DNA of 64,000 bases from CBDDBK01 sp965225715 (lineage in GTDB: Bacteria > Bacteroidota > Bacteroidia > Cytophagales > Flammeovirgaceae): positions 620,001 to 684,000 of the forward strand of contig CBDDBK010000004.1 of NCBI GenBank assembly GCA_965225715.1. The letters run 5' to 3'. Every line of letters begins with the position of its first letter. Within the stretch, counting starts at the first letter, position 1. Shown here piece after piece: positions 17,215-25,447 of this stretch. A model generated the notes under the pieces. It was given only the letters and a program-made list of their open reading frames with translations, made no database searches and had not been told where the DNA came from. The translations under genes and the position numbers were made by a program.

Positions 17215-20200
17215 ATGCAACTTATCCAAAATTGCCTATCCCACCAAGCCCCTTACTTAGATTTGGGCAACTGCGGCATTACTGATTTAAATGCTATACC
17301 TCAACTGTTTGACTGTATCCACTTGGAAACCCTCATTTTAAGCAATGAATGGTGGGATTGGAAACAAAGAAAATGGGTAAAAAGCAAAAATAAAGGCCCA
17401 AAAAATAACTTAAAAAGCCTTAGCCCTAAAATTGGACAATTAAAACACTTAAAAGTTTTAATTGCTGCTGGGGAATACAATAATAAATGGACAATTGTCG
17501 ATATATCGCCTTTGCAAAACCTAAGCAGCTTACAAAATTTAGACCTTAGTGATAATAAAATTGTTGATATTTCGCCTTTGCAAAACCTAAGCAGCTTACA
17601 ACGTTTAGAGCTTCGCTTTAATCAAATTGTTGATATTTCGCCTTTGCAAAACCTAAGCAGCTTACAAAGTTTAGACCTTAGTGATAATAAAATTGTTGAT
17701 ATTTCGCCTTTGCAAAACCTAAGCAGCTTACAAAGTTTATACCTTTACGCTAATCAAATTGTTGATATTTCGCCTTTGCAAAACCTAAGCAGCTTACAAC
17801 GTTTAAACCTTAGTAATAATCAAATTGTTGATATTTCGCCTTTGCAAAACCTAAGCAGCTTACAAAGTTTAGACCTTAGTGATAATAAAATTGTTGATAT
17901 TTCGCCTTTGCAAAACCTAAGCAGCTTACAAAGTTTATACCTTTACGCTAATCAAATTGTTGATATTTCGCCTTTGCAAAACCTAAGCAGCTTACAACGT
18001 TTAAACCTTAGTAATAATCAAATTGTTGATATTTCGCCTTTGCAACACCTAAGCAGCTTACAACGTTTAAACCTTAGTGATAATAAAATTGTTGATATTT
18101 CGCCTTTGCAACACCTAAGCAGCTTACAAAGTTTAAACCTTAGTGATAATAAAATTGTTGATATTTCCTTAGAATTTCTAAATTTAGGGATGGAAATAAA
18201 TATAAAGGATAGGTTCATCGCTGGTTTAAATCTTTTCAACAATCCTATAAAGGTTCCGCCTATGGAAATTTTAAAACAGGGGCGCGAGGCAGCCATCAAT
18301 TGGTATATGGATAAAAAAAGAAAACTGAAAGAGTTAAAAATTATCCTTCTCGGAGACCCCAAGTCGGGAAAAACATGCTTGTTGAAGCGGCTGAAAGATG
18401 ACGACTTCGATGAAAAAGAAGCCCAAACTGATGGCATCAACATAGAAGATATTGCCTTTGGAAGCAGTGAACGATTTAAAGCCCAAAAAGCCTTGCATCC
18501 ATTTACGGGACATTTTTGGGACTTCGGCGGACAGGAAATTATGAATGCTACTCACCAATTTTTCTTAACCAAACGCACCGTTTATATTTTGGTAATCGAT
18601 GCCCGTAAAGATGGAAAAGGTAATATGAAAGTATCGAATCAAATCAGAACATGGTTGAAAAATATTAGGACCACAGGTGGAAATTCGCCTCTTCTCGTCT
18701 TAGCCAACCAAATCGATGTTAACCCAGGTTTTGGCTTTGAAAACGAATATGAATTACAACAGGAATTTCCTCAAATTCAAGGTTTTATTAAAACTTCCTG
18801 TAAAACAAAAGAAAATATCGATGCCGTTAAAGATCGATTAGCTGAGTTAATTGTAGAAGAAATTACTTCTTTTGAGACGGAGGTAAACGAAAAATGGATT
18901 CCCATTCAAAAAGATTTGCAAAGCCAAACCCAAAGAAACAATTATTTGGATGAAGATACCTTTTTGAAAACATGTCGAAAACACCAATTGTTTGAAGGGC
19001 AAGAAAGTGCTATTCAGTTTTTTCATGATTTGGGCTTGGTTTTGCATTTTAACGAAAGCACTTTGGAAAGTTATAACGATTTGTATAGCTACAATTTAGC
19101 AAATTATTATGTCCTTAATCCCCGCTGGATTACGTATGGGGTCTATCAAATTTTGACTTCTAAGGTGGCAGGCAAAGCCAAGGGAATTATTGCTCAGGAA
19201 GAAGTTCAATATATTATCAACGAAGAGGAAGACAAAAAAATCGATAAGACTTATCATGCTGAAAAAATTCACTATGATTTCAATGAAAGACGTTTTTTGG
19301 TTGATATTCTCAAACAATTCAAACTTTGTTTTTCCGAAGGTAAACGTATTATCGTTCCAGACCTTCTCGATAGTGCTGAGCCAAGTCTTGCTACAAATCC
19401 TATTCGTAAGAATTCCGAAAGCCTTCAGTTTATTTATGACTATGACGCTTTGCCCAAGTCAACTATGCCGCATATTATGGTGAGTCTACATACTTTACTT
19501 ATAAATCGTTGGCGTACAGGTTGTATTTTGGCTTATAAACATGAAAAAAATACCCAAGCCCTCATCATCAGTTATGCCAATAAAATTAGGATAACCGTAG
19601 TGGGAGAGCATAAACGCAAAAGGGAGTTTTTGGCTTTTATACGTGGTGTTATGGATTCTACTGTCAATGATAAATTAGTCCACAAACCTCGAAAATGTAT
19701 TCCTTTGCCGGACACGACTGTTTTAGTAGATTATGACGAATTATTGGAGCGTGAAAAAGATGGGGACAAGTACTATGTCTTATACAAACCGATAAAAAAG
19801 AAGTTTGAAATTGTTCAGCTTCTCGAAGGTGTACCCACCGAAGATGAAGTCTTAGAAGAAATTAAAAAATTGCGAGAGGACGTAAAAAAAGGCAACCAAA
19901 AAATTATCAATAATCAAGAAATGCTAAAGGATTCTTTAGACAAAATAGAAAATCTAAATAAAGAAAAAGCTGAAGCCTTAAAAAGGGATATTTTAAATTT
20001 TATCGCTGATTCCTTTGAGATTTTGGACAGCAACTCAGAATCGGCGAAAAAACTATCCGAAATTCACCAAAATATACTAAAAGCAAAGAGTGATATAAAC
20101 ATGAAACTAAAAATAGGTTTACCGCTTATTAGTATGTTGGGTATCAATTTTGAAACGGAAATAGACGTTAAAAGCTGGATGGAAAAAATGTACCATAAGT

Positions 20201-20229
20201 ATAAATTGTCTATTTTTAAGAATACTTAA
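17215..20229 (+). CDS. LRR-Roc-COR GTPase protein (bacterial Roco)
   Basis: 1004 residues, no signal peptide. After a short N-terminal LRR-like region come ten near-identical 22-residue LRR units (residues 94-313) of the form 'IVDISPLQNLSSLQ.L.LS'. Then a Roc GTPase: P-loop GDPKSGKT at 380-387, DFGGQE (G3) at 436-441, NQID (G4) at 498-501. A COR-type region follows (about 560-860), and the C-terminus has a coiled coil (about 890-960) ending in a weakly hydrophobic 'LKIGLPLISMLGI'. Roco proteins are dimeric GTPases; bacterial roles are mostly unknown. It stands alone on the + strand, flanked by gaps and opposite genes. No toxin or kinase domain was recognised. Confidence 0.9.
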   Translation: MQLIQNCLSHQAPYLDLGNCGITDLNAIPQLFDCIHLETLILSNEWWDWKQRKWVKSKNKGPKNNLKSLSPKIGQLKHLKVLIAAGEYNNKWTIVDISPLQNLSSLQNLDLSDNKIVDISPLQNLSSLQRLELRFNQIVDISPLQNLSSLQSLDLSDNKIVDISPLQNLSSLQSLYLYANQIVDISPLQNLSSLQRLNLSNNQIVDISPLQNLSSLQSLDLSDNKIVDISPLQNLSSLQSLYLYANQIVDISPLQNLSSLQRLNLSNNQIVDISPLQHLSSLQRLNLSDNKIVDISPLQHLSSLQSLNLSDNKIVDISLEFLNLGMEINIKDRFIAGLNLFNNPIKVPPMEILKQGREAAINWYMDKKRKLKELKIILLGDPKSGKTCLLKRLKDDDFDEKEAQTDGINIEDIAFGSSERFKAQKALHPFTGHFWDFGGQEIMNATHQFFLTKRTVYILVIDARKDGKGNMKVSNQIRTWLKNIRTTGGNSPLLVLANQIDVNPGFGFENEYELQQEFPQIQGFIKTSCKTKENIDAVKDRLAELIVEEITSFETEVNEKWIPIQKDLQSQTQRNNYLDEDTFLKTCRKHQLFEGQESAIQFFHDLGLVLHFNESTLESYNDLYSYNLANYYVLNPRWITYGVYQILTSKVAGKAKGIIAQEEVQYIINEEEDKKIDKTYHAEKIHYDFNERRFLVDILKQFKLCFSEGKRIIVPDLLDSAEPSLATNPIRKNSESLQFIYDYDALPKSTMPHIMVSLHTLLINRWRTGCILAYKHEKNTQALIISYANKIRITVVGEHKRKREFLAFIRGVMDSTVNDKLVHKPRKCIPLPDTTVLVDYDELLEREKDGDKYYVLYKPIKKKFEIVQLLEGVPTEDEVLEEIKKLREDVKKGNQKIINNQEMLKDSLDKIENLNKEKAEALKRDILNFIADSFEILDSNSESAKKLSEIHQNILKAKSDINMKLKIGLPLISMLGINFETEIDVKSWMEKMYHKYKLSIFKNT
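17494..18153 (+). repeat. Ten tandem 66-bp LRR-coding units
   Basis: Units start every 66 bases from 17494 and are almost identical at DNA level over 'TTGATATTTCGCCTTTGCAA' and the following 'ACCTAAGCAGCTTAC'. Units 3-5 (17626-17823) reappear as units 6-8 (17824-18021), a 198-bp tandem duplication. An eleventh, degenerate unit begins at 18154. Confidence 0.95.
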
Positions 20230-20268
20230 AAATAAGATGCTCTTTTTTATAAAAAAATTAGTTTAAAA

Positions 20269-21054
20269 CTAATAAGAAATAATTGGATATTTACTAGGAA
20301 TCCTGAAAGGATATTTTAAGGGCTTATCATCATTAATAACCTTGCTGTATTCTATTTGCAATTTGAGGTTTTTTTGAGGATTATTTTCTTCATCTAAGCT
20401 AAGAGAATATTTAATAGGTAAAACTTGAGAATCAATATATATAAAATCTTTATATAAAATACTCAATTTCCGGATTCTATTGCCGACAGAATAATCTGTA
20501 AAAATAAGATTGGTTAGATGGTTTTTATCATTACTAATATGATGATCAATTTTTGTATTACTAACAATTTGGGATAATATATGTTCTGTTGATGTTTGAG
20601 TAACGTTAATAATTTTTTTATCTCTATGAGGGCTATTGCCGAGTAAAATAGATTGAAGTATATTAAAACTAATATCAAAATTTGTTTTTTCATTTAAAAA
20701 TTTAAAATCTGATTTATAAGCTTTTTTTCCAATTCTATCAATTGCCCAAATGGTATCAGGATAAATAAGCAATCTAAAACCTTCTATACCCAGAGTAGAA
20801 CGAATAGAAACCCATACAAAACTATCTTTTTGAATACGAATATCAGAAATGCCTTTGAAAAATTGACCTCCTCCAAGATAGTCAAATCGACTTTTTATAA
20901 CTATACTCTCAAAGTTAAAAACTTTATCTTCTAATTCTTTGATATATTTTGAACCCACCTGACTCTCTTTATTTTTATACTTAAAAATAACATTACAATT
21001 TGTAAGCATAAAAACTAAGAGTATAAAAACACCTCTTAGGATAGTAGTATTCAC
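20269..21054 (-). CDS. DUF4292 family lipoprotein
   Basis: 261 residues. The N-terminal hydrophobic segment ends 'LVFMLTNC', a lipobox-like site (Asn at -1 is unusual). 'VWVSIRSTLGIEGFRLLIYP' and 'DRIGKKAYKSDF' match the DUF4292 pattern; the fold resembles LolA/LppX-type lipid-binding beta sheets. It is probably anchored in the outer or inner membrane facing the periplasm. It lies 41 bases after birA, likely cotranscribed. The function is not established. Confidence 0.8.
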   Translation of the reverse strand: MNTTILRGVFILLVFMLTNCNVIFKYKNKESQVGSKYIKELEDKVFNFESIVIKSRFDYLGGGQFFKGISDIRIQKDSFVWVSIRSTLGIEGFRLLIYPDTIWAIDRIGKKAYKSDFKFLNEKTNFDISFNILQSILLGNSPHRDKKIINVTQTSTEHILSQIVSNTKIDHHISNDKNHLTNLIFTDYSVGNRIRKLSILYKDFIYIDSQVLPIKYSLSLDEENNPQKNLKLQIEYSKVINDDKPLKYPFRIPSKYPIISY

Positions 21055-21095
21055 TTAATTTTTAAGTTAGGATAACAATAAATAAACAGTATGTA

Positions 21096-21842
21096 TCAAC
21101 AAAATTCTATTTCTTTGAAGCTAAAATGTTCAATTTTATTTTGAATCAGAACGAGTAATTGTCCAATTTCATTAACGCCTAAAATAGAACCTTCAAAAGT
21201 AGTAAAATTACGGTTTGTTTTCTTCTTAAAATTATGGATTTCTTGATAACGGTATAAATATTTGTAATAGTCATGTTTCATGTCCGAAATACCTTGCACG
21301 AAAAACGTTTGGTATTGTATTTTAATATTTTTTAATATAGCTTTTAATAAATAATGAAGGTTTATTTCTTTTTGGGTTATTCTTTTTAAGGAGCTGACTT
21401 GAAGGAGGTTTTCAAAACTATTTTGGTTAGCATTTAGACCCACACCAATAATACTGTATTTAACTTGATTTTTTTTTATAAAGTTTTCAATTAATATTCC
21501 ACCTATTTTCTGATTTTGGTAATAAATATCATTAGGCCATTTTATTTTTAATTGCTCAGAATCAACAAGATTTTGAAGGGCTTTATGGATAGCGATGGTA
21601 ATAATAATATTTATAGAAAATTGCTGGCTGGCAGAAAGTAAAGAAGGATTCAAAATAAGTGAAAAAAGCAGATTTTCGCCTTTATTACTGATCCAAGTAT
21701 TGCCCCTTTGTCCTCGTCCAAGAGTTTGATAATCAGTTAAAATAACTGTACCTTCCAGAGCCTTCTTATTTTTTAAATAATCCACAGCAATATCATTAGT
21801 AGAACTACATTCTTTGAAATAATAAATTTTTTCATGATACAT
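21096..21842 (-). CDS. birA: Biotin--[acetyl-CoA-carboxylase] ligase
   Basis: 248 residues. 'SSTNDIA' and 'GRGQRGNTWISNKGENLLFS' (42-61) form the biotinoyl-AMP binding loop, and 'KWPNDIYYQNQKIGGILIE' contains the catalytic lysine region. It attaches biotin to the carboxyl carrier protein of acetyl-CoA carboxylase. It has no N-terminal DNA-binding helix-turn-helix, so it is a monofunctional class I enzyme that does not repress biotin genes. Upstream is the terminator of the YHS gene; downstream is DUF4292. Confidence 0.92.
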   Translation of the reverse strand: MYHEKIYYFKECSSTNDIAVDYLKNKKALEGTVILTDYQTLGRGQRGNTWISNKGENLLFSLILNPSLLSASQQFSINIIITIAIHKALQNLVDSEQLKIKWPNDIYYQNQKIGGILIENFIKKNQVKYSIIGVGLNANQNSFENLLQVSSLKRITQKEINLHYLLKAILKNIKIQYQTFFVQGISDMKHDYYKYLYRYQEIHNFKKKTNRNFTTFEGSILGVNEIGQLLVLIQNKIEHFSFKEIEFC

Positions 21843-21860
21843 ATTTCTGATTGATCAGTT

Positions 21861-21906
21861 AAAAAAATAGGAAGGGATAATGTATTTCTACGCTCTCTTC
21901 CTATTA
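21861..21906 (-). terminator. Rho-independent-type terminator after the YHS gene
   Basis: On the minus strand, AATAGGAAGAGAG and CCCTTCCTATT form a stem around an 18-base loop, followed by a run of seven Ts. It sits between the YHS gene's stop (21953) and the birA start (21842). Confidence 0.6.
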
Positions 21907-21952
21907 ATAATATCATTAAAATATACGAAACTTCAAATAGAAACTATACTAT

Positions 21953-22429
21953 TTATTTGAGTTTAGAATAATTTTTATTTGCTATGCTTATTTGTTTTTT
22001 ATCGTCTTTTTTAGCATTCCATTTTTTTAAAGTATTTCCCAAAATATAATTACTATAAAAGAGATATAATTTTCCATTAATAATTTTGAAAGAATCCGGA
22101 TCTATATCCACCTTCTTAGGAGCAGTGGTAAGGGCATAAGCACACCAGCCTCCATATTGAGGTTCATATTTAGATGGATTAGCCTTAAAAGTAGCCCGAT
22201 TTTTAGCAGAAGAAAAACGGTAAGTAACACCTTTATAGGTATATGCATAATTTTTAGAACCTTTAACAGCTTTTTTTTGAGTAAAATAAGCAACAGGATC
22301 ATAACCTTTAAGTGCTATACCGTCATCAAGGTTATATTTTTCTTTGCGTTCAGCACTACTCTGAGCAAAAAGATTAACTTGAATAAGCAAAATAGAAAGC
22401 GTAAAAATGAGAGTGAAAATCCTTTTCAT
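21953..22429 (-). CDS. Secreted YHS domain-containing protein
   Basis: 158 residues with a clear signal peptide (MKRIFTLIFTLSILLIQVN, cleaved after 'LFAQ'). 'IALKGYDPVAYFTQKKAVKG' and 'YEPQYGGWCAYAL' are typical of the periplasmic YHS proteins of Bacteroidota. The family is suspected of metal or copper binding; the Cys of 'GGWCAY' and the absence of a second Cys are visible. The exact role is unknown. Confidence 0.85.
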   Translation of the reverse strand: MKRIFTLIFTLSILLIQVNLFAQSSAERKEKYNLDDGIALKGYDPVAYFTQKKAVKGSKNYAYTYKGVTYRFSSAKNRATFKANPSKYEPQYGGWCAYALTTAPKKVDIDPDSFKIINGKLYLFYSNYILGNTLKKWNAKKDDKKQISIANKNYSKLK

Positions 22430-22863
22430 AATTAATGAATAATTAAAATTGAGAATGATTAAAATAATTCAGAAAGTTAAGATCTTTAAAACCAAAAGAG
22501 AAGTTAATTTTGGTTATATTTGAAAATATTAACTACCAAAACAAATGTATATAAAATTAGCACAACAAATCTAACAGAATTTATGACTAATGAGTTCTAA
22601 TACATATTAATTTATTTCTACCTTTTAGAATAATAAAGATAAAGTAGAATCATTAGCTAGGCTAAATAGTACTTTCAATACAAGTAAAAGTATTTTGATA
22701 TATTTTAGTATACCTTTGTTCATTTTTTTAGATACAAAAAAGCTATTTCATTATTTTAGCTGCAAGCTAATAATATTAATCTTTTAAAACTATATTTAGA
22801 GTTATGCTTGAGAATCCGATTTAATAATATTTATTAACTAATTTAATCACAAATTTTTAGAAT
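22430..22863. other. Intergenic gap without recognised content
   Basis: 434 AT-rich bases between divergent genes. It must hold promoters for both the YHS gene and the nucleotidyltransferase, but no TAnnTTTG with a well-spaced TTG could be fixed. No repeat family listed here occurs in it. Confidence 0.3.
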
Positions 22864-23871
22864 ATGAAAATATTGATACCTATGGCTGGACGTGGCACAC
22901 GATTATTGCCTCATACTGCTATGACTTCTAAGCCTTTATTCAAAATTTTAGAAAAACCAATTGTCCACTTACTTATTCAAAAACTTCACCAAACTATTGG
23001 CTTAGCTATTAGCCAGTTAGCTTTTATTTTAAATGCAAAAGATGAAGAAACTGAAAAAGAACTAATTAAATTATCTGAAACTTTAGAAATTAATCTAGCA
23101 CCTCTTTTTTTCTATCAAGAAGAAACTTTGGGTACCGCTCATGCTATTTGGCAAGCTAAATCTTTTTTATCAGGACCCGTCATCATAGCTTTTTCAGATA
23201 CTTTATTTGACTTAAAAGATAAGATAAATCTTGACAAAGATATTATTGTTTATACAAAAAAAGTTAAGGATCCTAAAAATTTTGGGGTTGTTGAATTAGA
23301 TTCTAAAACAGAAGAAGTTATAAATTTTATTGAAAAACCTCAAACTTTTATATCAGATTCGGCTATTATTGGGATTTATTATTTCAAGAAAAGTGAACTA
23401 ATTTTACGTCATCTCAAAGAATTGATAGAACAAAATACCCTTGTTAATGGAGAATATCAGTTCACTGATGTTCTAACTAAAATTAAAAATAATGGAACTA
23501 AAGTGTATACTGTTCAGGTAGATATTTGGTTAGATTGCGGAAATAAAAAGCATATTCTCGATACCCATAACTATTATTTGAGTAAAACACTTAACCATAT
23601 TCCTAAAAGTATTGCTATAAAAAACTCTAAACTTATTGAACCTGTTTATATTGGTGATAATGTTATCATAGAAAACAGTATTATAGGTCCTTTTGTTTCT
23701 ATAGCTAAAGATAGTAAAATTAAAAATTGTATTATCAACAGTAGCATTATTCAAGAAAAAACACAATTAAACTGGTCTTGTATTTCAAACTCTATCCTTG
23801 GAAAAGAGGCAAAATATTCGGCGAAACCTAAAACCCTTAATTTAGGCGCTTTTTGCTTTGTTGAAGAGTGA
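22864..23871 (+). CDS. Sugar-phosphate nucleotidyltransferase
   Basis: 335 residues. It opens 'MKILIPMAGRGTRLLPHT', the G-x-G-T-R NTP-binding loop; 'TLGTAHAIW' and 'VDIWLDCGNK' are further GT-A pyrophosphorylase landmarks. From about residue 245 a left-handed beta-helix with hexapeptide-like repeats follows ('PVYIGDNVIIENSIIGPFVS'). Such enzymes make NDP-sugars (GlcNAc-1-P uridylyl- or glucose-1-P thymidylyltransferase type). The acceptor sugar cannot be read. The DUF6048 gene begins 38 bases later. Confidence 0.85.
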   Translation: MKILIPMAGRGTRLLPHTAMTSKPLFKILEKPIVHLLIQKLHQTIGLAISQLAFILNAKDEETEKELIKLSETLEINLAPLFFYQEETLGTAHAIWQAKSFLSGPVIIAFSDTLFDLKDKINLDKDIIVYTKKVKDPKNFGVVELDSKTEEVINFIEKPQTFISDSAIIGIYYFKKSELILRHLKELIEQNTLVNGEYQFTDVLTKIKNNGTKVYTVQVDIWLDCGNKKHILDTHNYYLSKTLNHIPKSIAIKNSKLIEPVYIGDNVIIENSIIGPFVSIAKDSKIKNCIINSSIIQEKTQLNWSCISNSILGKEAKYSAKPKTLNLGAFCFVEE

Positions 23872-23909
23872 GTTTTTGTCATTTTATACAAATAATAAAT
23901 GCTGGATAA

Positions 23910-24614
23910 ATGAATATTCTAAAAAATAAATGGGGATTTAAAATTCTAATTTTACTAATTTTCCAGTCACCAGTTTTTGCCCAGAATACTCCGAACTTAA
24001 AATCTAAACAAACAGATAAAATTGCTATAGAAGGTATAAGAATAGGTTTAGATTTAACAAGCCCTTTAGCCAGTTTGATAGAAGCAGGTACCCTAAAATA
24101 TGGTGCTGTTATAGGTTTTGATTTGAATAACAAATTATATTTTACACTCGATTATGGTCAACATGAAGGCATTAGAGAAAGCGTACTTATTGATCAACTA
24201 TTTAAGTATACTACTATAGGCGATTATTTTATTTTTGGATTAGATTATAACTTTGAACATAATAAGATAGACGGAGGTGCCGTTTTTCTAGGGCTTAGAT
24301 ATGGGCTTTCTAATTTTAAAAATAGTCTTTCATACACTATACAGGAAGATTATTGGCAAATAAATTCTAAAAATTATACTATAGAATCTGATATGACTCA
24401 AGCCACGTGGCTAGCTTTGGTAGGCGGAGTAAAAGCTAAACTTATCGGTAATATTTATATTGGTATAACAGCAAGGTTACGCTTTTTAAATGATTTGCCT
24501 TTAACAAATCCTGTTAGCACAGAATTTCCAGGTTTTGGTTATATTACTTCAAATACCAGATTTTCAATGACTCAATATATATTTTATCGTTTCCCTACTA
24601 GAAAAAATAATTAA
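23910..24614 (+). CDS. DUF6048-like outer-membrane protein
   Basis: 234 residues with a signal peptide ending 'SPVFAQ'. 'GIRIGLDLTSPLASLIEAG', 'YFIFGLDYNFE', 'VFLGLRYGLS' and 'IYIGITARL' match the alternating beta-strand pattern of DUF6048 proteins, presumed small outer-membrane barrels. Probably cotranscribed with the nucleotidyltransferase. The role is unknown. The next feature downstream is a decayed PD-(D/E)XK gene. Confidence 0.7.
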   Translation: MNILKNKWGFKILILLIFQSPVFAQNTPNLKSKQTDKIAIEGIRIGLDLTSPLASLIEAGTLKYGAVIGFDLNNKLYFTLDYGQHEGIRESVLIDQLFKYTTIGDYFIFGLDYNFEHNKIDGGAVFLGLRYGLSNFKNSLSYTIQEDYWQINSKNYTIESDMTQATWLALVGGVKAKLIGNIYIGITARLRFLNDLPLTNPVSTEFPGFGYITSNTRFSMTQYIFYRFPTRKNN

Positions 24615-24619
24615 TTAAT

Positions 24620-24888
24620 ATTGTCTATTTTGATTTGGGACAAGGCAAAGATTATATTTATGGAAGAAATTAGCCGAAAGCGCTTTAGGGGCTAAAGACC
24701 GGGTAGTTTATCAGCGTTATATAGAAAATAGAATGATCAAAAATAGTGTTAAAGAAACAGCTAAAATAGAAGGTATAAAAGAAGGCAGGGAAGAAAAAGA
24801 AATAGAATCTATACTTGGATTCTATAAAAAAGGAATTTCGACTACCATAATTTCTGAGGCTCTCAGTATGGCAGAAGAGCGAGTTTAA
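24620..24888 (+). pseudogene. PD-(D/E)XK nuclease-transposase family gene, internally deleted
   Basis: Starts within a homologue of the gene at 46756-47658: 'IVYFDLGQGKDYIYG' equals that protein's residues about 116-130. About 90 residues are then missing, and in another frame it resumes 'KLAESALGAKDRVVYQRYIE', continuing to 'ISEALSMAEERV' and a stop. The N-terminal catalytic half and part of the middle are absent. The remaining tail is close to the intact copy, so the loss is fairly recent. Confidence 0.8.
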
Positions 24889-24947
24889 GAAGTTATAAAC
24901 TCGAGAGCTGACACTATCCAACGAACTGTATAAGTTTAAAATAACTT

Positions 24948-25012
24948 TAGAGCGTGTTTAGTTTTTATTATCAATTCTTTATATAAGAATAATAAAAACT
25001 AAACACGCTCTA
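24948..25012. repeat. Family F ends back to back (65-bp palindrome)
   Basis: TAGAGCGTGTTTAGTTTTT, a short AT spacer, then the inverse complement ending ACTAAACACGCTCTA. It is the extreme minimal derivative of the IS5-type element: two terminal repeats with about 15-20 bases between. It can fold into a long hairpin. Confidence 0.75.
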
Positions 25013-25066
25013 AATCATATAGAACCATTTTTAAACAACTTCACTATTAAACAATAAAAAGTAATA

Positions 25067-25345
25067 GACTTGAACTATTTTGATAATCAATATATTATGT
25101 AATTTTGATTTTTGACATTGAATTTAATGAAAAAACAAATATATTATAAATATTTGTTTTTCAGATTAATGAATATATGTATTTTTAATATATAACTCCA
25201 AGTTTATAAGTAAAAAATAATTTTGTCTAATCTCTTTGAAAAATCTTTAAATTTTTATTGCGACATCAGTTTTTATAAGTTTCTGATTAACAATTATTTT
25301 CAAAAATAAATTTTCTATTTGATTGATTTTCAAATGATTATAAGA
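25067..25345. repeat. Dispersed ~280-bp repeat, family G, copy 2
   Basis: Homologous throughout to 5205-5487 ('GACTTGAACTATTTTGATAA' here aligns with 'GACTTGAAATATTTTGGTAA' there). Just upstream (about 25027-25058) is a lone family A end. No transposase fragment was detected on its right side, unlike copy 1. The rest of the gap to 25447 shows nothing else. Confidence 0.6.
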
Positions 25346-25447
25346 TTAAAACTTCTTTGTTTAACAGATTGATTTTAAGTATTTCATAATTTATCCTTTG
25401 TCCTTCCAGAGTATTATTATAAAATATGTATAATTTATGGTTTATAG

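Noticed and set aside
17494..18153. Regular 66-bp repeats resembling a CRISPR array
   Set aside because: There is no spacer/repeat alternation; the whole unit is conserved, stays in frame and codes LRRs within a continuous 1004-codon gene. The minus-strand open frames here mirror the repeats.
24685..24921. 78-codon minus-strand ORF
   Set aside because: It is the antisense of the decayed PD-(D/E)XK gene, whose plus-strand reading has clear homology to 46756-47658.
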